64,000 nt of DNA, from the NCBI RefSeq assembly GCF_004000825.1, contig NZ_BILZ01000006.1, positions 62,001-126,000 on the forward strand. The letters are read 5' to 3'. Under the pieces are notes generated by a model that made no database searches, was not told the origin of the DNA, and worked only from the letters and a program-made list of their open reading frames with translations. Positions 45,765 through 52,875 of the stretch are shown in pieces. Position numbers and translations under genes: made by a program. This DNA comes from Paenibacillus kobensis NBRC 15729. GTDB lineage: Bacteria > Bacillota > Bacilli > Paenibacillales > Paenibacillaceae. The number at the start of each line of letters is the position of its first letter. Positions within the stretch are counted from its first letter, which is position 1.

Positions 45765-46277
45765 CTACAATTCCATCATCATCCGAATCTGTCCGTATCT
45801 TCCACCCCGTTCGATGGCTCGGGATGCTCCATCACGTTCGAACCCGCATCGTTCGTAAAAAGCAATAGCAGTTGTGTTGCGTTCCAGCACCCACAGCATT
45901 GCGCACTTGCAGTTCTGCTCGTTGAACCGATCCAGCGCCCACGCTAGCAACTGCTTGCCGTAACCGGAACCCCGATATTCCGGCAACAAATAGAAAGCGT
46001 CGATCTCCCCGACTTTACGGCCATCCATAAGATTCGGGTCTTGAGCATAACCAATCGCCAGGCATCCTGCAGCTTGACCGCTCACGGACAATATAGCGCC
46101 TTTCCCATCCGCCGCGATGGACCGGTAGTAGAGCTCCCGCTGCTCAACGGTACATTGATTCAAATAATGATCATCCATCAAGCCGCGATAAGCGCTCCGA
46201 TAGGCAGCCGAGTGTACGCTACCGTAGACTACCCAATCGGTCGTCCATTGGATGGCAACGCCGTTATTCGTATACAT
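45765..46277 (-). CDS. GNAT-family N-acetyltransferase
   Basis: 170 residues. The acetyl-CoA loop is YLLPEYRGSGYGKQLLAWALDRFNE (R/Q-x-x-G-x-G/A). A second family strand is CKCAMLWVLERNTTAIAFYERCGFERDG. It lacks target clues. I chose the ATG with GAGGAG seven bases upstream; the start overlaps the end of the YpsA gene by 14 bases, so the two are coupled. Confidence 0.85.
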   Translation of the reverse strand: MYTNNGVAIQWTTDWVVYGSVHSAAYRSAYRGLMDDHYLNQCTVEQRELYYRSIAADGKGAILSVSGQAAGCLAIGYAQDPNLMDGRKVGEIDAFYLLPEYRGSGYGKQLLAWALDRFNEQNCKCAMLWVLERNTTAIAFYERCGFERDGASRAIERGGRYGQIRMMMEL

Positions 46278-46821
46278 CTCTGGACTCCTCATCCGCCATT
46301 GCTTGCACATCCTCGGCTGTAATCGTCATGAACAGGTAGCCGTCTTCTTCGTGACGTTTGAACGCCCGCTCCTTCATATACTTCGGACTGGCCTCTCCCG
46401 CGTCTTCATCGTAGAACAACAGGATGCCGTCCGTCCGCCGCAGCAGAAGCTCATCCCGAGCCGTCAGTTGCCATACCCCTTGATAAGGCTGCTTGCTCAC
46501 AATACCGTAATAGTCCACTTGGGCAACGATGTTCCGGTAATAGTTTTGTTTCTCTTCTTTCCACTTCTCTTCAGGATTCATATAGGCGGTTAGAATGGAC
46601 AGCTTAAGCTGCGGATATTGGCGCTTTAATTCGATGGCCACCTCGCAAGCCCACAGATCGACGCCGTATTGTCCTGGTGTTACAATCCACTCCAGCCCGT
46701 CTTCGATCAGCGGAACAAGCCGCGATTCTATCGCCTTGCGTATGTAGGGTATTCCTTTATGCTTTTGATCGTAGATGCCGAGCTCGTGAGCCCGGTATCC
46801 GGTTACGAGTACACTTTTCAT
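46264..46821 (-). CDS. ypsA: YpsA/DUF1273 (SLOG-superfamily) protein
   Basis: 185 residues, matching B. subtilis YpsA: VTGYRAHELGIYDQKHKGIPYIRKAIE at the N-terminus and WIVTPGQYGVDLWACEVAIELK in the middle. YpsA belongs to the SLOG nucleotide-sugar-binding fold and has been linked to cell division in Firmicutes. No catalytic role is certain. ATG with AAGGGGT upstream. Followed by the GNAT gene in the same transcript. Confidence 0.85.
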   Translation of the reverse strand: MKSVLVTGYRAHELGIYDQKHKGIPYIRKAIESRLVPLIEDGLEWIVTPGQYGVDLWACEVAIELKRQYPQLKLSILTAYMNPEEKWKEEKQNYYRNIVAQVDYYGIVSKQPYQGVWQLTARDELLLRRTDGILLFYDEDAGEASPKYMKERAFKRHEEDGYLFMTITAEDVQAMADEESRDVYE

Positions 46822-46959
46822 CCCTTACCCCTTGCCTTCCATTACACTCTTATTCTTTTATGTAGTATGCGTGACTTAACGTCTGTTGGCAATGCTTCGC
46901 GCAGCAACACTCAATACGCAAGTGCAAACTCCAATTCTGCTGTTGCCAGCCGCTTCATA

Positions 46960-46988
46960 TTGACTTTGCGGGCGTAATCTTCTATGAT
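46960..46988 (+). promoter_or_regulatory. Sigma-A promoter of trhO
   Basis: -35 TTGACT (46960-46965), 17-base spacer, -10 TATGAT (46983-46988); the start near 46995 would give a leader of about 87 bases. Confidence 0.7.
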
Positions 46989-47081
46989 TTACTATCAGAT
47001 TAAGACGTGTAGTTACATTTCGCGGTAGAGAGACAATCCAAGCTCTCTGCCGCTTCCATTTATGTATGAAAGGAACGATAT

Positions 47082-47981
47082 ATGATGTCGGACAATCTTA
47101 ACTATCGAGTACTTCTCTATTATAAATTCGTTCATATTGCTAATCCGGAGGAATATACGGCCGAGCATCTTGCATTCTGCAAAGAACTTGGACTGAAAGG
47201 CCGCATTCTGATCGCCGAAGAAGGCATCAACGGCACCGTATCCGGCACTTTCGAGCAGACCGAGCAGTACATGCGTCACATGCATGCGAACCCGCTGTTC
47301 GCAGATATGGTGTTCAAGATCGATGAGGTCGAAGGCCATACGTTCCGCAAAATATTCGTTCGCCACAAGAAAGAGCTTGTGACGCTCCGTTATGAGAAAC
47401 CGCTCGATCCGAACAAGGAAAGCGGCAAACGGCTGTCCCCTGTCGAGTTCCATGAAATGCTTCAACGCGATGACGTCATTATACTTGACGGCCGGAGCGA
47501 TTATGAATTCGATCTCGGACACTTCCGCGGCGCTATCCGCCCGGATCTCGAGACGTTCAAAGAATTCCCGGAATGGATTCGCAATCATATGGGCGACGAT
47601 CTCCGTGACCGTCCGATCCTGACGTACTGTACAGGCGGCATCCGCTGCGAGAAGCTGACTGGCGTGCTCATGAACGAAGGATTCCCGAACGTGTACCAGC
47701 TGGAGGGCGGCATCGTCACGTACGGCAAAGACCCGGAAGTGAAAGGCCATCTGTGGGACGGCAAGTGCTACGTATTCGACGAGCGGATCTCGGTGCCGAT
47801 TAACCGGACCGATGAGCAAGTCGTCGTCGGCAAGTGTCACCATTGCGGCAGCCCGACCGAGACGTTTATCAACTGCGCGGACGACACCTGCCACCTCCAG
47901 CATCTCGTGTGCGAAGCGTGTGACGATGTGCATAACGGCTACTGCTCCGAAGAGTGCCAAGAGCATGTAACAGCAGGTTAA
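47082..47981 (+). CDS. trhO: tRNA uridine-5-hydroxylase TrhO (rhodanese-like)
   Basis: 299 residues. N-terminal ferredoxin-like domain ([13 protein letters not shown]). The rhodanese domain carries CTGGIRCEK as its active-site loop, and a Cys-rich C-terminal zinc region follows ([33 protein letters not shown], described here by its CxxC pairs). TrhO proteins add the oxygen that leads to 5-hydroxyuridine at tRNA position 34, independent of prephenate. ATG with AAAGGA seven bases upstream. Monocistronic, with a promoter at 46960. Confidence 0.93.
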   Translation: MMSDNLNYRVLLYYKFVHIANPEEYTAEHLAFCKELGLKGRILIAEEGINGTVSGTFEQTEQYMRHMHANPLFADMVFKIDEVEGHTFRKIFVRHKKELVTLRYEKPLDPNKESGKRLSPVEFHEMLQRDDVIILDGRSDYEFDLGHFRGAIRPDLETFKEFPEWIRNHMGDDLRDRPILTYCTGGIRCEKLTGVLMNEGFPNVYQLEGGIVTYGKDPEVKGHLWDGKCYVFDERISVPINRTDEQVVVGKCHHCGSPTETFINCADDTCHLQHLVCEACDDVHNGYCSEECQEHVTAG

Positions 47982-48000
47982 TAAGTTTATTGAATACAAG

Positions 48001-48040
48001 AAGGACATGCATCGGCATCATATGACACCGGCATGTCCTT
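48001..48040. terminator. Terminator after trhO
   Basis: AAGGACATGC/GCATGTCCTT stem over a 20-base loop, then TTGTTT on the plus strand. It also lies downstream of the 48-residue minus-strand gene and could serve both. Confidence 0.65.
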
Positions 48041-48062
48041 TTGTTTGCTCCAACCCGGGCAG

Positions 48063-48209
48063 TTAGCCTGTCGACGGGCTGTTTGGCACATGGCCTTTTT
48101 GGTTGCGGTTGACTTCTGTCGTTGCGGCCAAATTATCTTCCGCCTGCTGACTGTTAGCCTGCAGTGCTTGTTGCTTGCCTTCGAACGTGCGGTTTTTGCT
48201 GCGCCCCAT
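48063..48209 (-). CDS. 48-residue hydrophilic protein, minor spore-protein-like composition
   Basis: ATG at 48209 has GGGAGG (48217-48222) seven bases upstream. The product is highly hydrophilic, rich in Asn, Gln, Lys and Arg (MGRSKNRTFEGKQQAL, later NRNQKGHVPNSPSTG), with no hydrophobic core. Such composition recalls minor small acid-soluble spore proteins (SspO/SspP-like) of Bacillales, but I do not recognise the exact family. A longer open frame over the same DNA lacks a ribosome site. Confidence 0.6.
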   Translation of the reverse strand: MGRSKNRTFEGKQQALQANSQQAEDNLAATTEVNRNQKGHVPNSPSTG

Positions 48210-48282
48210 TGCGATACCTCCCGAAGGTTCAAAGTGAAAGTCCGGCGAACTTATCGTGCCCGTTGCCGCCCCTTTTTATCGC

Positions 48283-49509
48283 CTAATCGAGTTCAAGCCC
48301 TTTCGTTTCTTTACCAAGCATCAGCACCGCCGCAGCACCGATCAAGATCGTAATGAAGAAGATCGCGAATATCGCGCTGATCGCCGTTTCCTTCGCCACG
48401 AACCAGCCGACGAGATAGGGTCCGATAATTCCGCCGACCCGGCCGAACGAAGCCGCCATTCCGACGCCTGTTGAGCGGATTGCGGTCGGATACAGCTCCG
48501 GCGTGTAGGCATACATCGCTCCCCATGCTCCCAGATTGAAGAAGGACAAGCCGATGCCTGAACCGAGCAGCATTGCCGTCGTAGTGGCGTTGCCGAACAG
48601 AATAGCGCATATAGCCGTCAACAGCAGATAGACGATCAGCACGAACTTCCGTCCGGCGCGTTCGATCAGATAAGCTGCGGTGAAATAGCCAGGCAGCTGA
48701 GCCAGCGTCATAATAAGAACGTACTGGAAGCTTTTGACCAAATCGAAGCCTTTGAGCACCATAACGGTTGGCAGCCAGAGGAACATCCCGTAGTACGACA
48801 GAACGACCGTAAACCAGAGAACCCATAGCATGATCGTCGCCCTGCGATGCTCGGACTGCCAGATCGAACGAAGACGCATGGTGTAAGACATCGTCACGTC
48901 GCGCTTCTCCGCGAACCGCTTCGGATCCTGGATGGCAGTACGCAAATAGATGGCATACACTGCAGGAATCATTCCAAGCGCAAAGCCGATGCGCCAGCCG
49001 TACTCCGGTATGATGAAATAAGCGACTAGAGCCGACAATATCCATCCGCCGGCCCAGAAGCTTTCGAGCAGCACGACGGCGCGGCCCCGGTCAGCCGGTG
49101 CGACCGACTCGGAGACGAGCGTCGATGCGACAGGCAATTCGCCGCCGAGACCGAAGCCTGCTGCGAAGCGAAGCGCAAGCAGCACCGCGAAACTGCCAGC
49201 AAGCGCAGATAACCCCGTCGCGAAGGAAAAGATGAGCAGCGTCCACAGCAGAATAGTCCGCCTGCCGTATCGGTCGGCCAACAATCCGGCGGCAGCTGCA
49301 CCCGCTGCCATACCGACCGAGTTCGTTGCGGTCAGCAATCCAATCTGCTGCGGCCCAAGATTCCATTCGACCTTTAGTGCGGCAACGATGAACGACAGCA
49401 TACCGACGTCCATCGCATCGAATAGCCAGCTGATGCCGGCGCTAAGCAATAATTTACGTCCAGGGCCGTCCCGGAACGAACCGGCGCCCGATTGTAGGAT
49501 GGAATTGTT
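48283..49509 (-). CDS. niaP: Niacin (nicotinate) transporter NiaP, MFS
   Basis: 408 residues, 12 membrane segments, MFS. It follows B. subtilis NiaP: ISWLFDAMDVGMLSFI (TM1), LADRYGRRTILLW (MFS motif A), GLGGELPVASTLVSESV, VVLLESFWAGGW, FLWLPTVMVLKGF and AAYLIERAGRKFV. It should import nicotinate for NAD synthesis. ATG at 49509 has GGGGA 11 bases upstream; a TTG 11 codons earlier is possible. It lies 60 bases after the carbonic anhydrase gene on the same strand and may be in its c-di-AMP-controlled transcript. Confidence 0.88.
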   Translation of the reverse strand, partial: NNSILQSGAGSFRDGPGRKLLLSAGISWLFDAMDVGMLSFIVAALKVEWNLGPQQIGLLTATNSVGMAAGAAAAGLLADRYGRRTILLWTLLIFSFATGLSALAGSFAVLLALRFAAGFGLGGELPVASTLVSESVAPADRGRAVVLLESFWAGGWILSALVAYFIIPEYGWRIGFALGMIPAVYAIYLRTAIQDPKRFAEKRDVTMSYTMRLRSIWQSEHRRATIMLWVLWFTVVLSYYGMFLWLPTVMVLKGFDLVKSFQYVLIMTLAQLPGYFTAAYLIERAGRKFVLIVYLLLTAICAILFGNATTTAMLLGSGIGLSFFNLGAWGAMYAYTPELYPTAIRSTGVGMAASFGRVGGIIGPYLVGWFVAKETAISAIFAIFFITILIGAAAVLMLGKETKGLELD

Positions 49510-49569
49510 CATACGGGATAGATTTCCCCAAATCCCGCTCAACCATGAATTTATACTGCGGCTGTCAGA

Positions 49570-50178
49570 TTAATCGAACGGAACGACGGGCAGCACTCTT
49601 CCCTTCTCCTGCTTCAGATCCCGGCTGCCATATCCGTCATGGAGAAGCTCTAATCGGCCAGTCGTCGAATCGATGATGAATCCATGCACAGGAATGTGCG
49701 CAGGTACAAGCGGATGCTTGCGGATCATATTGACGCTGTGCATCACGCCTTCCTCCGCCGAGTCGAATCCTTTCAGGAAACGTTTCATTTTAATGCCCGA
49801 GTTCTCAAGCGTCATAAGTACCTCTTCCGAAATGCCGTTATCAAGAAACTTCTTAATCATCTGGTCCGCATCCAGATTCGTCATGCCGCAGCCATGGTGG
49901 CCGATGACGAGCACTTCCTGCACGTCGAGATCATGGATCGCAATCAGTAAGCTTCGCATTGCGCTGCCGAAAGGCTGGGTCAGAACCGCACCGGCGTTTT
50001 TAATAATTTTCGCGTCTCCATTGCGCAGATTGAGCGCCTTAGGCAGCAGCTCGACAAGCCGCGTGTCCATGCAGGTGAGAATCGCGATCTTTTTATCCGG
50101 GTATTTATCCGTTACATAAGACTGGTAATCCTTGTTCTGTACAAATTGCTCGTTGAAGGCCATCATTTCGCTCATCAT
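49570..50178 (-). CDS. Beta-class carbonic anhydrase
   Basis: 202 residues. The zinc and catalytic residues of beta-carbonic anhydrases are all present: CMDTR (Cys, Asp, Arg; about 38-42) and GHHGCG (His, Cys; about 98-103). The segment NAGAVLTQPFGSAMRSLLIA fits the type with a more compact active site found in Bacillales. It interconverts CO2 and bicarbonate in the cytosol. Start ATG with AGGGAG ten bases upstream. A c-di-AMP riboswitch with terminator lies directly upstream (50228-50410), and niaP follows. Confidence 0.92.
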   Translation of the reverse strand: MMSEMMAFNEQFVQNKDYQSYVTDKYPDKKIAILTCMDTRLVELLPKALNLRNGDAKIIKNAGAVLTQPFGSAMRSLLIAIHDLDVQEVLVIGHHGCGMTNLDADQMIKKFLDNGISEEVLMTLENSGIKMKRFLKGFDSAEEGVMHSVNMIRKHPLVPAHIPVHGFIIDSTTGRLELLHDGYGSRDLKQEKGRVLPVVPFD

Positions 50179-50227
50179 TCGGCTTTCACTCTCCCTTGAT
50201 AATGGTACGGAGGGGTCCGAAAGAACG

Positions 50228-50255
50228 CAAAAAAGACCCTATGGTTATAGGGTCT
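50228..50255 (-). terminator. Riboswitch expression-platform terminator of the carbonic anhydrase gene
   Basis: AGACCCTAT/ATAGGGTCT stem, four-base loop, followed on the minus strand by TTTTTTGCG. It lies between the aptamer and the ribosome site, so its formation decides expression. Confidence 0.88.
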
Positions 50256-50263
50256 CAGGGCGT

Positions 50264-50410
50264 GTTCAATCGATAAAATGCAAGACCCATCCATCGCTGA
50301 CGAGGTTAGCTGACGGGCTCGGGTAAGATGGTCCCCTACACGGACAAGACGTCCGCCGATTCGCCCCAAAATGACTGGTTCCCCCGCTTATCGGCAAGCC
50401 TGCCGACAAT
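50264..50410 (-). promoter_or_regulatory. c-di-AMP riboswitch (ydaO-yuaA class) upstream of carbonic anhydrase
   Basis: The same conserved blocks as at kimA are present on the minus strand. They are AAGCGGGGGAACCAG, TTGGGGCGAATC, TAGGGGACC...ACCCGAGCCC, and GTCAGCTAACCTCGTCAGCG. A terminator follows 10 bases later. The inner hairpin CGGACG/CGTCCG is also in place. It should be an OFF switch for carbonic anhydrase and perhaps niaP. Confidence 0.92.
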
Positions 50411-50423
50411 TAAGCGTAAAATC

Positions 50424-50453
50424 ATTGTACGATACAACGATCCGATTAGTCAA
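50424..50453 (-). promoter_or_regulatory. Sigma-A promoter of the carbonic anhydrase gene
   Basis: -35 TTGACT (50448-50453), 18-base spacer, -10 TACAAT (50424-50429), start near 50417, directly ahead of the aptamer. Confidence 0.7.
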
Positions 50454-50480
50454 AATAATCTGTTTATATTTTTCGTAAAA

Positions 50481-51041
50481 TCAACTCTCGCCTATCGTAT
50501 GCCTGCTTGAATTCGGGTCGTACACATCCCACCGATGCTCGAACTTTAATAGCTTCGGATGCAACCGGACGCCTGCTGGCTCGGAGTCAAGCAGCAGCCG
50601 AATCCGGACGATCCACGACTCGAACGAATCGAAGCTGGCGAACAGATTCGCCATTTCTGGTGTCAAGTAGAGAAACATCGGCGTTCCGTACGTCTCCATG
50701 AGATGGCGCAATGCACTATCGACTGGCGTATACTTCTTACGCTTTCCCTCCAGACCGTCAACGACGATGTTCGGTTGGTCCTTCGTACGGCGCCAATCGT
50801 GCAATCGGTCCATTCGCTTGTAATAAGGACTGACCGATTGTTTGACCATCCGTTTCGCGGTCGCTTCATGAAGAGGATAGAGCACGAACGTCCGGAAAGC
50901 TAACCTTCTTGCCGCTTCCGCCGCAATATCCAGCTCCGCATCCTTCGTATCTTCGAACCAATCGTAATAGACGAGCGTTCCTTTGCGCGGATCCTCGGTT
51001 GGCTCATAGCCGAAAGGAACCCGATCCTGATTCTGGCTCAA
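50481..51041 (-). CDS. Hypothetical protein, conserved-looking
   Basis: 186 residues, soluble, basic middle part. Aromatic- and charge-rich (GTLVYYDWFEDTKDAELD at about 20, MFLYLTPEMANLFASFDSFESWIVRI near 135). I recognise no domain. The start is TTG at 51041, supported by GGAGGA seven bases upstream; a frame start 25 codons earlier is unlikely. It lies between the aminotransferase stop and the riboswitch promoter, transcribed with the same polarity as both. Confidence 0.6.
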   Translation of the reverse strand: MSQNQDRVPFGYEPTEDPRKGTLVYYDWFEDTKDAELDIAAEAARRLAFRTFVLYPLHEATAKRMVKQSVSPYYKRMDRLHDWRRTKDQPNIVVDGLEGKRKKYTPVDSALRHLMETYGTPMFLYLTPEMANLFASFDSFESWIVRIRLLLDSEPAGVRLHPKLLKFEHRWDVYDPNSSRHTIGES

Positions 51042-51132
51042 CGCGATTCCTCCTCCATCACCTGTCCGCAGCAAGCGACAGGTGTCTGTCTTCATCCTTA
51101 GTGTCGCACTCGGCAAGGCCCGTCATTCACGT

Positions 51133-52323
51133 TTAAATCGTCTGAAGGAAACGTTCGATTCGAACGAGCGCCTCTTCGATCTTCTCGACCGATGTCGCGT
51201 AGGAGCACCGGATATAGCCTTCGCCGCCAAGCCCGAACACGTTGCCCGGAACCGTGACGACTTTCCCTTCCTTGAGCAGCCTCTCCGCGAACTTCTCGGA
51301 CGTTAACCCGGTACTCTTGATCGAAGGAAACGCATAGAACGCTCCATTGGGAACATGACATGGCAATCCAATTCGGCGGAATCCTTCAACGATAGCTCTG
51401 CGGCGCATATCATAGCTTTCGATCATCGCCTTCATATCGTCGATCCCGATGCGCAGCGATGCGAGCGCCGCGATCTGCCCCATAATTGGCGCGCACATAA
51501 TCGTATATTGATGAATTTTGAGCATAGCCGCGATCAATGGCTTCGGACCGCAAGCGAATCCGACACGCCAGCCCGTCATGGCGAACGCCTTGGAGAAGCC
51601 GTTCACGAGCAGCGTACGCTCGCGCATTCCCGGCAACGAAGCGAAGCTGACATGCTTGTCGCCGTACGTAAGCTCCGCGTATATTTCATCCGAGATCACG
51701 ACCAGGTTATGCTCTTCCGCGATTCGGGCGATAGGCAGCCAATCCTCATAGGACATGGTCGCCCCCGTCGGATTGTTCGGATACGAGACCATCAGCACCT
51801 TCGAGCGAGGAGTTATGGCGCGGCGCAGCGCTTCTTCCGTCAGCTTGAAGCCGTTGCTTGCTTCCGTCTCGACCTCTACAGGCTTGCCATATCCGATAGC
51901 CGAGATCGGCGAATACGAAATATAGCAAGGGACAGGGACTAGAATTTCGTCATCCGCCGTAATGAGCGCCCGGAGCGCTAAGTCGATCGCTTCGCTGCTG
52001 CCGACCGTCACGAGTACTTCCTCCGCCGGATCGTAGCTTACTTCCCAGTTCTGAAGGACGTAACCCGCGATCGCTTCCCGAAGCTCCGGCATACCTGCAT
52101 TGGATGTGTACGACGTGCGTCCTTGTTCCAGAGCGGCAATGCATGCATCCCGCACTGGCTTAGGCGTAGGAAAATCCGGTTCTCCAACACCGAGCGATAT
52201 CATCTCCGTCTGTCCGGCGGCCAGATCAAAAAACTTCCGGATGCCGGACGGCTTCATCTCCCGCACAAGCGGCGCCAGCATCTCCTCCATCGAATTGGAT
52301 TTCGTAACCGTTGAACTGATCAT
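51133..52323 (-). CDS. Class I/II PLP-dependent aminotransferase
   Basis: 396 residues, fold-type I aspartate aminotransferase family, AspB/PatA-like. SLGVGEPDFPTPKPVRDA at the N-terminus, SYPNNPTGATMSYEDW (Asn/Pro cofactor contact), the PLP lysine in NGFSKAFAMTGWRVGFA, and an Arg near the C-terminus in GGEGYIRCSYA (carboxylate binding). The ATG at 52323 has AAGGAGG nine bases upstream; earlier in-frame codons run through the T-box. T-box control says it serves synthesis of an amino acid (see 52347-52605). Confidence 0.9.
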   Translation of the reverse strand: MISSTVTKSNSMEEMLAPLVREMKPSGIRKFFDLAAGQTEMISLGVGEPDFPTPKPVRDACIAALEQGRTSYTSNAGMPELREAIAGYVLQNWEVSYDPAEEVLVTVGSSEAIDLALRALITADDEILVPVPCYISYSPISAIGYGKPVEVETEASNGFKLTEEALRRAITPRSKVLMVSYPNNPTGATMSYEDWLPIARIAEEHNLVVISDEIYAELTYGDKHVSFASLPGMRERTLLVNGFSKAFAMTGWRVGFACGPKPLIAAMLKIHQYTIMCAPIMGQIAALASLRIGIDDMKAMIESYDMRRRAIVEGFRRIGLPCHVPNGAFYAFPSIKSTGLTSEKFAERLLKEGKVVTVPGNVFGLGGEGYIRCSYATSVEKIEEALVRIERFLQTI

Positions 52324-52346
52324 GACCCTTTCCTCCTTCGGCTTTA

Positions 52347-52605
52347 GAAAAAAATAAAGACCCGTCCCTATAAAGGGACGAGTCTGCACCCGTGTTACCA
52401 CCCTAGTTCCGCCGTCATCATGACAGCGGCACTCCAATCACGTATCCATCAATACGCGTTCCTAATAACGCTGGAATAGCGGCAAGGCCTACTTGGGATT
52501 CAGCCCGCTTCTCGGAGATGGCTTTCGGTTATCGTTTGAACGTCGGTTTTCAGCTGCCCCGACTCTCTGGCGGATCGAACGGATAACGTACTCTTTCTCG
52601 TCATG
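52347..52605 (-). promoter_or_regulatory. T-box leader with terminator controlling the aminotransferase
   Basis: Minus strand. The T-box sequence GGAACTAGGGTGGTAACACGGG (positions 52389-52410) is followed by a terminator, AGACCCGTCCC paired with GGGACGAGTCT (52358-52385), with a long U-run. Upstream, stem I is visible with AGAGAG and a TCGG/CCGA terminal helix. A specifier loop is closed by GAGA/TCTC and GTTATC/GATAAC. The 3' side of that loop reads CGAAAGCCA, so GCC (Ala) followed by A is the most likely specifier; AGC (Ser) is an alternative. Uncharged tRNA would allow read-through. Confidence 0.92.
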
Positions 52606-52875
52606 GAATTTATCGTTCCGATATGAAATTACTCGTAATTATACACGCGAAGTTTAAAAATGCAAACATTATTTTGAACGCTTTGTCCTTTTTCCTAATA
52701 TCCGCTAAATGAAGGCTGAGTTCTGAGCCTAACGCCCTATATACTGATCAATGCATTAAATCTCCTTAATTGTGCTTCATCGATAGCTTGAAAGGTTGTC
52801 GAGCATTTCGCTAAGCTAAGCCGTTCATTGCTCTTTCATTTCTCGAACTTGCAGCACCTGCCGCTAAATATCGAA
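52606..52875. other. Gene-free stretch
   Basis: 270 bases between the T-box leader and the stop of the propeller gene. More AT-rich than the surroundings. I see no open frame with a ribosome site, no strong hairpin with a U-run and no clear repeat. The T-box promoter should lie near 52606-52660, but no consensus -35/-10 pair is obvious. Confidence 0.4.

Noticed and set aside
47013-48008. 331-codon open frame on the minus strand
   Set aside because: It lies antisense to trhO, whose product matches its family from end to end and has promoter and ribosome site; the antisense frame has no recognisable domain or ribosome site.
47987-48232. 81-codon minus-strand frame
   Set aside because: No ribosome site; it shares DNA with the better supported 48-residue gene in another frame.
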